Source: Bacteroidaceae bacterium (GTDB lineage: Bacteria > Bacteroidota > Bacteroidia > Bacteroidales > Bacteroidaceae). From it: 39,928 bases of DNA. Each line of letters begins with the position of its first letter. The stretch's first letter is position 1. Positions 18,650 to 26,654 of the stretch are shown piece after piece. The notes below the pieces were generated by a model. It ran no database searches and had not been told where the DNA came from. It worked only from the letters and a program-made list of their open reading frames with translations. Made by a program: the position numbers and the translations under genes. The stretch covers positions 1 through 39,928 of the forward strand of contig JAGAAS010000018.1 of assembly GCA_017615125.1 (NCBI GenBank). Direction: 5' to 3'.

Positions 18650-18725
18650 TGAAGAAAGAATCTCGCCGTATGAAGAAAGAAAAAAAATTTTTCCCTTCTC
18701 GAAAAAAATTTTTGGAGAAAGAAAA
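18650..18725. repeat. Dispersed CTCGCCGTATG repeat with AT-rich inverted repeat
   Basis: Contains ATGAAGAAAGAA twice around TCTCGCCGT, followed by an imperfect inverted repeat GAAGAAAGAAAAA / TTTTTCCCTTC (about 18672-18698) and a second A/T-rich fold. It lies in the 472-bp gap 18462-18933 between the FAS1 operon promoter and the lipoprotein gene. Apart from this copy, the promoter, a weak hairpin at 18757-18773 and the terminator at 18864-18896, nothing is seen in that gap. Confidence 0.7.
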
Positions 18726-18863
18726 ATTTCTTCTGCTCAAAGGAAAATGGGACGGGAAGGAAATCATTTCCTTTTTTTGTTTTCCGGAATAGTTGAACCG
18801 CCAAGAAAAAACGGCTTCTGCAAGCTGAAGCAGACAGCATGGATGCCTTCGGGATTTTTCACG

Positions 18864-18896
18864 CAAAAAAAGAAGAGAGCCTCAACGACTCTCTTC
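18864..18896 (-). terminator. Rho-independent terminator of the small lipoprotein gene
   Basis: On the minus strand an 8-bp stem GAAGAGAG / CTCTCTTC with a 9-nt loop is followed by a run of seven T. It lies 38 nt past the stop of the gene at 18934-19392. Confidence 0.85.
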
Positions 18897-18933
18897 TGCT
18901 TCTATTCGGAAAAACCTTTCGGCTGCCACTTCC

Positions 18934-19392
18934 CTATCGCACTTTGAAGGTAGCAGTCACAATTCTCGACTCTCCGAAAATCTGCCCTGTGGCTTTCTGT
19001 GCCGAGTAGGAGTATTTTTCCTTGAAGGTAACCTTATAGACGCCCGGTTCCATAGGAGCTTTGAACGACCAGAAGGGCTCCTTGCCTGCGGCTCCGACTA
19101 CGAGCTTCGTGTCTTTAATCACCCCCTTGTTCGTATCGGAAGTCAACAGCCACGTTTGCTCGGCACGCATGATGTATTTACCCTCTCCGCCTGCGGCAAA
19201 GGCAACGCCCACATACACTTTTTGCCCGGCGTCGAACGCTACCTTTGTGGCAATAGGACTTTTGAAATCGATGCTGTCGGCAGAGAAGAACATCGTGTCG
19301 TAAACAGGGTCTTCGGCATACTCTTGTTCCTGCTGGCAGGCATACGCCATCAGGGCAACGGGGATTATAAGAAGGAAATGTCTAAGCTTCAT
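18934..19392 (-). CDS. Small lipoprotein of unknown function
   Basis: 152 residues: signal peptide MKLRHFLLIIPVALMAYAC with the lipidated Cys at 19. The mature part is mostly predicted beta strand with regular spacing and no catalytic motif; ending in RIVTATFKVR, it resembles a small immunoglobulin- or transthyretin-like fold. I do not recognise the family. It has its own promoter (19421-19451) and its own terminator, so it is a single-gene unit, divergent from the lipid kinase gene. Confidence 0.8.
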   Translation of the reverse strand: MKLRHFLLIIPVALMAYACQQEQEYAEDPVYDTMFFSADSIDFKSPIATKVAFDAGQKVYVGVAFAAGGEGKYIMRAEQTWLLTSDTNKGVIKDTKLVVGAAGKEPFWSFKAPMEPGVYKVTFKEKYSYSAQKATGQIFGESRIVTATFKVR

Positions 19393-19420
19393 AACTCTTT
19401 TCTGGCTATATATTTCGGTG

Positions 19421-19451
19421 CGAAGATAAAGAGATTATTCGAGACAGCCAA
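19421..19451 (-). promoter_or_regulatory. Promoter of the small lipoprotein gene
   Basis: On the minus strand TTG (19449-19451), a 20-nt spacer and TATCTTCG (19421-19428), one mismatch from TAnnTTTG. The expected leader is about 20 nt. Confidence 0.6.
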
Positions 19452-19530
19452 TTCATTGCCCATAATTAACATTTCGGAGCGGAAAGCAGAAAAAAAGGCG
19501 CTTTCCGCGCGGGATTTGGAAAGAAATGCG

Positions 19531-19538
19531 TACCTTCG
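19531..19538 (+). promoter_or_regulatory. -7 element for the lipid kinase gene
   Basis: TACCTTCG is one mismatch from TAnnTTTG and lies 30 nt before ATG 19568. No TTG stands at the usual distance upstream. It falls inside the first codons of a longer open frame (ATG 19526), which argues for the downstream start. Confidence 0.4.
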
Positions 19539-19567
19539 CAACTCGGAAAGTCCAAATGCCCGAAACT

Positions 19568-20485
19568 ATGAAACACATCTTCATCGTAAACCCGCATGCC
19601 GGTAAGGAATCGTGCGAGGAGACAGTAAGAGAAGCCCTCAACCGCCTTCAGGAACCCATCGACTATACTATCTACGTCAAGCAGCACCGAGGAGACAGCT
19701 TCGAAGTCGTCAGCCGTTTCCGAGCCGACTTTCCGGAAGAGCCGCTTCGCTTCTATGCTTGCGGGGGCGACGGAACGCTGCGCGAAGTGGCAGCCAGCAC
19801 CGTAGGAGTGGAAAACACAACCTTCACGGCTTTTGCTCAAGGCAGCGGCAACGACTACGTGAAATACTACGGAGGAAAAGAGAATTTCCAGGATGTAGAA
19901 CGCCTCGTGCACGGAACAGCTGTCCCCATCGACATCATGCGAATCAACGGGGAGTCGTACGCGCTGAATGCCACACACTTCGGGCTCGACTCCAGCGTGG
20001 CGAAAACGATGGACCACATTCGGAGGATTCCCCTCATCGGGGGCCCTCTCGCCTATCCCTGCGGGGTAGCCTGGGCGCTGCTGACAGCTATGAAGACGCG
20101 CTGTACGGTTTGGGCAGACGGGGAAAGGCTGAACGAAAACCACATTCTCCTTTGCACAGCAGCCAACGGTACACATGTAGGGGGCTCGTATCGTTGTGCT
20201 CCACGCAGCATCAACAACGACGGGCTGATGGAAGTCTGTCTTGTGCGCCCCGTTTCGCGCCTGACATTCGTCAGCCTAATGGGTAAATACCAGCGAGGAG
20301 AGCATCTCGACGATCATCGCTTCGACAATTATATCCGCTACAAAAGGGCGCACACCTTAACGATTGAGGCGCCCGAGGGTTTCTGTGTGTCACTCGACGG
20401 GGAGCTTTACTTCAGCAGCCACATCGAAGTGGAAAACCTTCATCAGGCAGCAAACTTCGTCGTTCCAAGAGAGGAAAACGCCTGA
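19568..20485 (+). CDS. Diacylglycerol kinase-family lipid kinase (DagK/YegS type)
   Basis: 305 residues from ATG 19568; in-frame ATGs at 19556 and 19526 exist, but the promoter element and family alignment of MKHIFIVNPHAGK favour 19568. The motifs are those of the DagK/YegS fold: an N-terminal NPHAGK, the nucleotide-binding CGGDGTLREV, AQGSGNDYVKYY, and a C-terminal beta domain with NDGLMEVCLV and SLDGEL. The enzyme phosphorylates a lipid such as diacylglycerol or a sphingolipid using ATP, on the cytoplasmic side of the membrane. In Bacteroidetes, which make sphingolipids, the exact substrate is open. It converges on the 5'-nucleotidase gene and shares a bidirectional terminator with it. Confidence 0.9.
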   Translation: MKHIFIVNPHAGKESCEETVREALNRLQEPIDYTIYVKQHRGDSFEVVSRFRADFPEEPLRFYACGGDGTLREVAASTVGVENTTFTAFAQGSGNDYVKYYGGKENFQDVERLVHGTAVPIDIMRINGESYALNATHFGLDSSVAKTMDHIRRIPLIGGPLAYPCGVAWALLTAMKTRCTVWADGERLNENHILLCTAANGTHVGGSYRCAPRSINNDGLMEVCLVRPVSRLTFVSLMGKYQRGEHLDDHRFDNYIRYKRAHTLTIEAPEGFCVSLDGELYFSSHIEVENLHQAANFVVPREENA

Positions 20486-20552
20486 TTCCTAACAGAAAGG
20501 AACCGATTACTCTCAACGAGAAACCGATTCCTTACGACAAATATCCATTCAA

Positions 20553-20594
20553 TAAAACATCCGTCATCGCCGAAAAGCGATGACGGGTTTTCTT
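20553..20594. terminator. Bidirectional terminator between lipid kinase and 5'-nucleotidase genes
   Basis: A perfect 10-bp stem CCGTCATCGC / GCGATGACGG closes a CGAAAA loop (20561-20586). It is followed by GTTTTCTT on the plus strand and by GTTTTATT on the minus strand, so it can serve both converging genes. Confidence 0.88.
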
Positions 20595-22419
20595 ACTCTC
20601 CAAAGAGCAACTGGTAGTCTCTCTTCCCGGCAGGAATAGTCCATTTTTCGGGAACGAACTTCCATTCGTTGAGGCAAACAGGAGTAATGGTATCCTTCAT
20701 TTCTATTCTGCTGAGCATGTAGTAACGAAGATCTGCCGAAGTGCTGTAAAGAATACGACTCGACAACTCCTCTTGCGGTATGCCTGCTCCTCGCGTCAGC
20801 AACTCTCCTCCTCCGTTACCCCTATAGCTGTTGACAGCAACGCGATAGATATGATCCAACTCAAAAGGACGTCCGTCTGCCATACGAAGAATCTTCACAC
20901 GCTGCCCTTCAGGCTTGGTGACATCGACTTCGTAGATAACCCCTGCGGCAGAGTCGAAATTATAGTAGATATTCTTGAAGCGAGGGCGACGGCTTTTGTT
21001 GTCTCCGCCGTTTTTATCCACGCTACCGACATCGTTGTCATCATCGTTGAAGAGAAGCAGATGATCCTCGGGCGATTTCATCTGATTCGTCCACATATCG
21101 TATGACATCTCAAGATGTCCCAGAATCTCACGCCCCGAAAGATTCATCAGGTAAAGCGTATTCTCGAACTTATAGAGATTAAACATATCCCTGACATATA
21201 CATCGCCCGAATCTATGGTAGCGACATAGGACAAAGGCGCTGCGAGCGAAACCTCCGCATTGGAAATCTCAAGCTGCATCTGATGGACAAAATCCATAAA
21301 GGCAGACGGTCCGAAGTAGGCATCCTTTGTGCTGATGGAACGCGTAATGGTACCTATGCGCTTGGAAACATAGTCCTTCACCGTCTGGAACTGCTCCTCG
21401 AACGTCTTCAGGAAATCCTCGTCGGGCTCTACGTCAGCCATCGGAACGAGCTTTCCCTCCACAGCCCAGTATTCTTTGTTTTTCTTGTGCCACGTATACT
21501 TGAGAAAGCCGAGACGAAGACTAAAGCTTGAGTGGCCTACCGCCTTCTTGCGCAGAGTAAGTTCAGCTACGTTGTTTGCACCATTTGCAGGATTTACGAG
21601 CATAACTTTTTCCCCCTCTACATTTCGTATGGAATCGCAATAAGCCCGATGATCGTGCCCGAAGATAACAGCATCAAAGCCCGGCACTTCGCGCGCTACC
21701 TGCAGAGAAGCATTCTCGGCATACTGAGGAGTGACGATTCCCCCCTCAAGCCCCGAATGGAAAATGCCGATAATGACATCGGGCTGTTCCTTTTCCTTCA
21801 CATACTGCACCCATTTCTTAGCGGTACCAACCATTTCGTCAAACCGCAGTTCACGCCACAGCTCCTTGGGAAGCCAATTAGGAATAGCCGGAGTGAGCAT
21901 ACCGATGAAAGCAATCTTCGTTTTGTTCCGGGTTACAATCGTATAAGGAGGAACAAACGTTTTATCCATATCCTCAAATAGGATATTCGCGCCCAAAATA
22001 GGGAAATGGGCATCACGAATATATCGCTGATATGTAGGGCCTCCCGGCTCTATGTCGTGATTGCCCAACGTGCCTACCTCACATCCCATATAATTGAGCA
22101 CTTCAGCAGCAAGGTGAGGCTTATCTACTGCTACCGTATTGTAATAGTAGCTAGTAGGCTGCCCTTGCAGGATATCGCCGTTATCTACATAGATTACCCT
22201 GTCGCCCAAAGCCTTGCGCTGCTCCTTCAAATAGGTGCTGACTCGCGAAAGGCTGCCTTTGGCAGGACGGTCGTTAATAAAATCATAAGGAAAGAAATTA
22301 CCGTGAACATCACTTGTAGCAATAATCTTCAGTTCGGAATCCTTCTCGTTTGCACATCCAGCAAAGAGGAAAAGCAACAGAGCAAACGACACAGTAGAAT
22401 AAAAAAGGTGCTTCTTCAT
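20593..22419 (-). CDS. 5'-nucleotidase/2',3'-cyclic phosphodiesterase-type lipoprotein
   Basis: 608 residues from ATG 22419; the frame is open 120 nt further, but MKKHLFYSTV and the lipobox LFAGC (Cys22) fix the start, and a promoter element lies between. The N-terminal metallophosphatase domain (about 30-310) shows all dimetal motifs: ATSDVHGNF, DNGDILQG, TLGNHDIEPGG, IIGIFHSG and FGHDHRAY. The C-terminal 5'-nucleotidase domain (about 370-580) includes NVxEL-type and NSYRGNGGGELLTRG segments, the latter contributing the nucleotide pocket. It should act outside the cytoplasm, anchored by lipid, releasing phosphate from nucleotides or related phosphoesters. It is divergently transcribed from the NudC-type gene with overlapping promoter regions. 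Confidence 0.93.
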   Translation of the reverse strand: MKKHLFYSTVSFALLLFLFAGCANEKDSELKIIATSDVHGNFFPYDFINDRPAKGSLSRVSTYLKEQRKALGDRVIYVDNGDILQGQPTSYYYNTVAVDKPHLAAEVLNYMGCEVGTLGNHDIEPGGPTYQRYIRDAHFPILGANILFEDMDKTFVPPYTIVTRNKTKIAFIGMLTPAIPNWLPKELWRELRFDEMVGTAKKWVQYVKEKEQPDVIIGIFHSGLEGGIVTPQYAENASLQVAREVPGFDAVIFGHDHRAYCDSIRNVEGEKVMLVNPANGANNVAELTLRKKAVGHSSFSLRLGFLKYTWHKKNKEYWAVEGKLVPMADVEPDEDFLKTFEEQFQTVKDYVSKRIGTITRSISTKDAYFGPSAFMDFVHQMQLEISNAEVSLAAPLSYVATIDSGDVYVRDMFNLYKFENTLYLMNLSGREILGHLEMSYDMWTNQMKSPEDHLLLFNDDDNDVGSVDKNGGDNKSRRPRFKNIYYNFDSAAGVIYEVDVTKPEGQRVKILRMADGRPFELDHIYRVAVNSYRGNGGGELLTRGAGIPQEELSSRILYSTSADLRYYMLSRIEMKDTITPVCLNEWKFVPEKWTIPAGKRDYQLLFGE

Positions 22420-22441
22420 AGGAATAAAAATCTTTTCGAGA

Positions 22442-22449
22442 CAAAAATA
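22442..22449 (-). promoter_or_regulatory. -7 element for the 5'-nucleotidase gene
   Basis: TATTTTTG on the minus strand, 23 nt before the start codon; a TTC stands 21 nt upstream in place of TTG. It lies 12 bp from the -7 element of the divergent nudC promoter, so the two promoters overlap. Confidence 0.5.
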
Positions 22450-22461
22450 CGGAAAAAAACG

Positions 22462-22469
22462 TATCTTTG
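22462..22469 (+). promoter_or_regulatory. -7 element for the nudC-type gene
   Basis: TATCTTTG matches TAnnTTTG and stands 20 nt before ATG 22489, which decides this start over upstream in-frame codons. No good TTG at about 20 nt upstream. Confidence 0.55.
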
Positions 22470-22488
22470 CGAAACAAAGACAAGGAAA

Positions 22489-23268
22489 ATGAAGACTTGG
22501 GTACTTTTTAACGAAAAAGACGAGCTGCTGATAAAGCACGAGAACGAAACTTACAGGCTTCCTACCGACAACGATTGGAATCCTGACAACTCTTCAGTAA
22601 ATGAGCAAGGTGATTCTCCACATCATATTCAGAAAGACGACTGGGTGCTGCGCGTCGTGGATGCTGATATTCCTTCCTCTTTCGTGCGTAGTTCGTTGCG
22701 TCAGAGTTGGAATCTGCTGAGCTCCGATGAATACCTGCGTGCCGGAAAAGCGTGGGAGCTGCTTTACTGGAGCGAAGAGACTCGTTTCTGCAGCCGATGC
22801 GGAAAGCCCATGAACTGGAATTCAGACATCAGCTTGCTTTGCAGTAGCTGCGGAAGAGAGATATGGCCTCAGCTCAACATAGCCATTATTGTCCTCGTTC
22901 AAAAAGGGCACGAAGCGCTGCTGGTGAAGGCAAAAACCTTCCGCAGGGATTTCTTCGGGCTGGTAGCCGGCTTTGTGGAAACGGGGGAATCGCTCGAGGA
23001 GTGCGTCGCACGGGAAGTGTTTGAGGAGACTTCGTTACGAATCACCAACATCCGCTACTTCTCCAGCCAGCCTTGGCCCTACCCTCTTGGCTTGATGGTA
23101 GGTTTCCACGCCGATTACTTGAGTGGAGAGATAGCCTTTGCCGACGGGGAGCTGAAGGAAGGACACTTCTTCCGTGCCGACAACCTGCCGACTATTCCAG
23201 AAGGGCTGAGTATGGCGCGAATGCTCATCGACGACTGGGTAGCCAAAGAAAGGAAAGAACAGGAATAA
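22489..23268 (+). CDS. nudC: NAD+/NADH pyrophosphatase (NudC type Nudix hydrolase)
   Basis: 259 residues from ATG 22489. The order is that of NudC: a variable N-terminal domain (1-95), a zinc ribbon with CSRCGKPMNW and CSSCGREIWP, then the Nudix domain. The Nudix box GX5EX7REUXEEXGU is present as GFVETGESLEECVAREVFEE. The NAD-specific motif SQPWPFPxS appears as SQPWPYPLG, with Tyr for Phe and Leu for Ser. NudC cleaves NAD(H) to NMN(H) and AMP and removes NAD caps from RNA 5' ends in the cytoplasm. The divergent 5'-nucleotidase could act on nucleotides outside, but a joint pathway is speculation. Substituted motif positions leave some doubt about substrate preference. Confidence 0.9.
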   Translation: MKTWVLFNEKDELLIKHENETYRLPTDNDWNPDNSSVNEQGDSPHHIQKDDWVLRVVDADIPSSFVRSSLRQSWNLLSSDEYLRAGKAWELLYWSEETRFCSRCGKPMNWNSDISLLCSSCGREIWPQLNIAIIVLVQKGHEALLVKAKTFRRDFFGLVAGFVETGESLEECVAREVFEETSLRITNIRYFSSQPWPYPLGLMVGFHADYLSGEIAFADGELKEGHFFRADNLPTIPEGLSMARMLIDDWVAKERKEQE

Positions 23269-23279
23269 AGAAGTACCGC

Positions 23280-24803
23280 CTATAGTACTACCTTAACCTG
23301 CGCTGCTGCTGACTCGTTCTGCAGACGATCAAGAGCCGTAACGAGAAAAACATAATTCGTCTTCCCTTGTTCGGGCTGAAGGGAGAAATACGTATTCGTA
23401 GTCAGCCCTACAATGTGCTGCGGATTTTCTAGATTCACCTTTTCGCCTTTTCTGAAACGATAGACAACATACCGCACAGGGCGGTTCAGCTCATCCTTGA
23501 AGAATGGAGCTTCCCAGAAAAGCACAGGACCGTCGTCGGTTTTCAGGAAGACAAGATTCTTTACTGCTCCGGGAGCTTTCTTGTCCAACCAAGGCATGAG
23601 AGGCTGCAAAGCCAGCGTCTGGTTTCCTTTTGAGGCACGCTGCGCTGCCGGAACGGCTTGGCGGACAGCCTCAGCGTACCACCAGCAATAACCCTGCACA
23701 GCGGGAAGACGGTTCATCAGCATGAATTTCTTGTCCAAGTCAGCGTATTTCAAGGAACGCTCCAAGTCTTGCCCTATGATAAGAGGACGCTCTCCTGCAT
23801 TCTCTGCCCACCATTTGACAAGCGTTGCATAGTCGGCAGCCTTGTTGCCGATTTCCCAGTAGAGCTGCGGAACGGTATAGTCAACCCAACCCTTTTTCAC
23901 CCAGAGGAGTACGTCGGCATAAAGGTCGTCGTAGTTTTGCAGCCCGCTGGTAGCGCTTCCGGGGATGCCGTCGTTGGATGCGTTGTGATAAATGCCGAAT
24001 GGGCTCACTCCGAACTTCACCCAAGGCTTGAGACGATGGATCTTATTAGAGAGCTGCTCGATGAGCAAATCCACATTATGCCTGCGCCAATCGGCACGAC
24101 TGGAAAAACCCCTTCCGTAAAGAGAAAACGACTTTGCATCGCCGAATTCCTTGCCCCCAGCAGGATACGGGTAGAAATAGTCATCGACATGCACTCCGTC
24201 CACATCGTATCGGCAGACGATATCGGACACTATCTGACAGATATAGTCGCGACACTCCTGCAGCGCAGGATCGAAGAGAAGGAGCCCGTCGTATTCAATG
24301 AACCACGAGGGATGTTTGGTAAAGGGATGCCGCGTGCTGAGCTGCGAGTTCTTCATGCCCTTCATCCTTGCACGATAGGGGTTTATCCACGCATGCAGCT
24401 CCATTCCCCGCGCGTGACAGGCGTCAATCATGAACTGAAGCGGGTCCCAGCTCTTGTCGGGCGCCCTTCCCTGCTGCCCCGTGAGGAAATGGCTCCACGG
24501 CTCATAATTAGATAAGTAGAGCGCATCGGCTGCTGGGCGCACCTGGAAGAAAACAGCGTTAACCCCCACATCCTGCAAGGCATCGAGCTGCTCCGTCAGC
24601 CGCTGCTGCTGTTGAGCAGATGTCATTCCCTGATATTGCCCATTCACCACCTGCATCCACGCTCCGCGGAACTCGCGCTTGGGAGCGTTCCACGCAGACG
24701 AAGACGGCTGGATGGTTCCCTTGCGCGACACACAGGAATCCAGCGAAAGCGCCAGCGCCAAAGCCAATGCTATCAGCGCAAACAAATAAGCCCTACGTCT
24801 CAT
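23280..24803 (-). CDS. GHL10/DUF187-type glycoside hydrolase-like lipoprotein
   Basis: 507 residues. The leader MRRRAYLFALIALALALAL ends in LDSC, a plausible lipobox with Cys24. Residues about 43-400 form a TIM-barrel-like domain of the GHL10 (YngK/YddW) family: FRGAWMQVVN at strand 1, GVNAVFFQVRPAADALY, WINPYRARM, and VDGVHVDDYFYPYP, which holds the acidic residues expected at the active site. The last 90 residues form an FnIII-like beta module (PVRYVVYRFRKGE). Relatives include E. coli DigH, reported to cut peptidoglycan strands lacking stem peptides, so cell-wall turnover is a reasonable hypothesis. It converges on the nudC gene, with the two stops about 11 nt apart. Confidence 0.88.
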   Translation of the reverse strand: MRRRAYLFALIALALALALSLDSCVSRKGTIQPSSSAWNAPKREFRGAWMQVVNGQYQGMTSAQQQQRLTEQLDALQDVGVNAVFFQVRPAADALYLSNYEPWSHFLTGQQGRAPDKSWDPLQFMIDACHARGMELHAWINPYRARMKGMKNSQLSTRHPFTKHPSWFIEYDGLLLFDPALQECRDYICQIVSDIVCRYDVDGVHVDDYFYPYPAGGKEFGDAKSFSLYGRGFSSRADWRRHNVDLLIEQLSNKIHRLKPWVKFGVSPFGIYHNASNDGIPGSATSGLQNYDDLYADVLLWVKKGWVDYTVPQLYWEIGNKAADYATLVKWWAENAGERPLIIGQDLERSLKYADLDKKFMLMNRLPAVQGYCWWYAEAVRQAVPAAQRASKGNQTLALQPLMPWLDKKAPGAVKNLVFLKTDDGPVLFWEAPFFKDELNRPVRYVVYRFRKGEKVNLENPQHIVGLTTNTYFSLQPEQGKTNYVFLVTALDRLQNESAAAQVKVVL

Positions 24804-24996
24804 AAACTTTCCTACTTCTTACCGTTTGATTTCTTTTCTCATAGAAACCCTCTTTACAATTTAGAGTATAACAACCGCTCCAAACTAATTCTATTCCACA
24901 ACTGATGTTTTTGAGATTTCTAATATTCTGCGATAAACATCTAGAGGTATTAAAGTGACTAACATTCGTAATTTGAAGATGTTTCTTAATCTTTCA

Positions 24997-26295
24997 CTAT
25001 TGTAATTGAGGAGTAATTACCCAAGTCGTGCAATTTAATAGTCCTCCTTTCTGTGCAACATCGTTATAATTAATCGTTTCAACGACCTTATCAGGGAATG
25101 CTTTTCGTATAACATCAACCGCCTGCTTGTCTTCTTCATCTCTTCCAAAAACAGGCAGAACAATCAAATTGTTGACTTCAAGATAATTCACATATACACC
25201 AATAGCACTTTCTGGGTGTTTACTATCTTTTGGCTCAAAGAACGGCATGTCAATATATTTCAATCCATATTGTTCGATAACTTTTTGCATTCCTTTCTGA
25301 ATGTATTGGTATTCATTAGACAATTTGTTTCCAACAATTACGTTCCTATTTACAAATCGAACCATACCATCTGCATGTCCAGTAAAATCTTCTTCTTTAG
25401 ATTTGAGGGCGGGAATTATAATAATCTCACATTCCAACAACTTACTTAATTCGTTTACAAGTTCCTCTTTACCCTTATTTGGGTTTTCCGAAAAGATTCT
25501 ATCAGTAAGAATTGCCCGCCCGTCACATATCAGTACATTGCCACCGTCAAGATTGATGTCTGAGCGCTGGGCGATAATATTGTTCAGCCTGCAAGCCTCG
25601 TCAACATCGGTGCGAGAATCCTCCCATTCTTTATTCCCTTTTAAATAACTTGGATCATACTTAAATTGAATGAACTTTCCCGATTCAGTTTGTATTGGCA
25701 TATAGTCGCGGCACCAAATATCCTTTGTTCCTTTTAAAAAAGCGTATTTGACATTATGTTTGTCTAGTATTCGAATGAGGTTTTCACACGTTTGAGGATA
25801 CCTCACTTTCAATAATTCAGACATATATACCATCTGTTCTCCTTTTTGATTGGGTGCCTTTTTTGTTTCGTTCAATTCATGGAGTAAGACTGGTTCTGCA
25901 GATGATTGCTCATTATTATTCTGCCTCTTTTCTTGATACTTTTTCCTTAGTGACGGCATAGAAGCTTTTAGTATGCTTTTGCAAATATCGTCTGTCGGCT
26001 CGATGTTATTACTATCACAAATATCAAACAACACTGTTTCAGGTCCTCGGTTCAATAATTCGAATTTTTGAATATAATCTTCCTTTATTCTATTATTAAT
26101 CAAAGGAGTTTTGTTTAGCCTCTTTAGAATTTTCCTGCGAAATGCATCTGACGTCTTTTTATCCATTAATTTGCTAAATAATTCGTCTGCAGGAAGTTTT
26201 TTGAATTTATTTCTTAACCAACAGACACGAGCCATCACAAAAGTAGCGATACCAATTAAACCGCTTGTAATTCCGATAATAGATTCTGCACTCAT
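24997..26295 (-). CDS. Membrane-tethered arginine/agmatine deiminase-fold protein with novel N-terminal region
   Basis: 432 residues. Residues about 5-27 form one transmembrane helix followed by RNKFKK, which by the positive-inside rule would leave the rest in the cytoplasm. Residues 33-125 are a charged helical region I cannot assign. Residues about 150-432 match the peptidyl-arginine deiminase/agmatine deiminase fold (PAD_porph): KDIWCRDYMP, NLDGGNV, the catalytic His and Asp in FTGHADGMVRF, and the nucleophile Cys in GGLLNCTTW. The catalytic set is complete, so an enzyme acting on a guanidino group is expected; the substrate is unknown. Codon use and base composition are clearly more AT-rich than both neighbours, suggesting horizontal acquisition. 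No partner gene is adjacent. A role in defence or stress signalling is only an idea. Confidence 0.85.
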   Translation of the reverse strand: MSAESIIGITSGLIGIATFVMARVCWLRNKFKKLPADELFSKLMDKKTSDAFRRKILKRLNKTPLINNRIKEDYIQKFELLNRGPETVLFDICDSNNIEPTDDICKSILKASMPSLRKKYQEKRQNNNEQSSAEPVLLHELNETKKAPNQKGEQMVYMSELLKVRYPQTCENLIRILDKHNVKYAFLKGTKDIWCRDYMPIQTESGKFIQFKYDPSYLKGNKEWEDSRTDVDEACRLNNIIAQRSDINLDGGNVLICDGRAILTDRIFSENPNKGKEELVNELSKLLECEIIIIPALKSKEEDFTGHADGMVRFVNRNVIVGNKLSNEYQYIQKGMQKVIEQYGLKYIDMPFFEPKDSKHPESAIGVYVNYLEVNNLIVLPVFGRDEEDKQAVDVIRKAFPDKVVETINYNDVAQKGGLLNCTTWVITPQLQ

Positions 26296-26381
26296 TTTTT
26301 TAAATATTTAGTTTTTTGAAATCTGTTCTCTTAATAAGAGATAAGCCTTTCTATATTCTGAGGTATATTGAACTCCGCATG

Positions 26382-26389
26382 CAAAGATA
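26382..26389 (-). promoter_or_regulatory. -7 element for the deiminase-fold gene
   Basis: TATCTTTG on the minus strand, about 87 nt before the start codon. No TTG at the usual distance. It lies back to back with the uvrA promoter. Confidence 0.45.
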
Positions 26390-26400
26390 AGAAAAATCAT

Positions 26401-26431
26401 TTGGTTTATTTCACGATTCGCATTATTTTTG
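26401..26431 (+). promoter_or_regulatory. Promoter of uvrA
   Basis: TTG (26401-26403), a 20-nt spacer and TATTTTTG (26424-26431) match the Bacteroidetes consensus. It implies a long 5' leader of about 215 nt that holds two repeat elements (26442-26624). Confidence 0.65.
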
Positions 26432-26441
26432 CCGTTTGAAT

Positions 26442-26470
26442 ATGAAGAAGGGAAAAAAATTTTTCGAGAA
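26442..26470. repeat. Short copy of the dispersed AT-rich repeat
   Basis: Begins ATGAAGAAGGGAAAAAAA and runs through TTTTTCGAGAA, matching half of the dispersed family. It sits in the predicted uvrA leader. Confidence 0.55.
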
Positions 26471-26475
26471 CCGAT

Positions 26476-26550
26476 GGAGCAGCGAAGCCAGAGCTGTGCT
26501 TGCACAAGCTGTGGTGAGTCGCGACGGAGGAAGAGCATATGAAAATATGC
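26476..26550. repeat. REP-like hairpin element, copy A, plus adjoining GAAA hairpin
   Basis: GGAGCAGCGA and GAGTCGCGA flank a hairpin with AGCTGTGC-TT-GCACAAGCT and outer GCCA/TGGT pairs. A second hairpin AGCATAT-GAAA-ATATGCT follows at 26533-26550. Copy B with the same flanks and a different stem is at 38722-38773. Confidence 0.7.
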
Positions 26551-26553
26551 TCA

Positions 26554-26624
26554 AAGAATAAAAAATTTTTCTTTCTTCATCTCGCCGTATGAAGAAGGGA
26601 AAAAAATTTTTTCTTTCTTCATAT
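26554..26624. repeat. Dispersed CTCGCCGTATG repeat, full-length copy before uvrA
   Basis: Alternating inverted repeats: AAAAATTTTTCTTTCTTCAT, the loop CTCGCCGT, then ATGAAGAAGGGAAAAA, which pairs both with the preceding arm and with TTTTTTCTTTCTTCAT that follows. The same arrangement is found at 39667-39732. Confidence 0.75.
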
Positions 26625-26654
26625 TGAAACACGGGAAAAAGAGCAACAGAAAGG

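Noticed and set aside
18483-18947. Plus-strand frame of 154 codons between the FAS1 operon and the lipoprotein gene
   Set aside because: It runs through a promoter, a dispersed repeat and a terminator and has a low-complexity Lys/Phe-rich translation with no family features.
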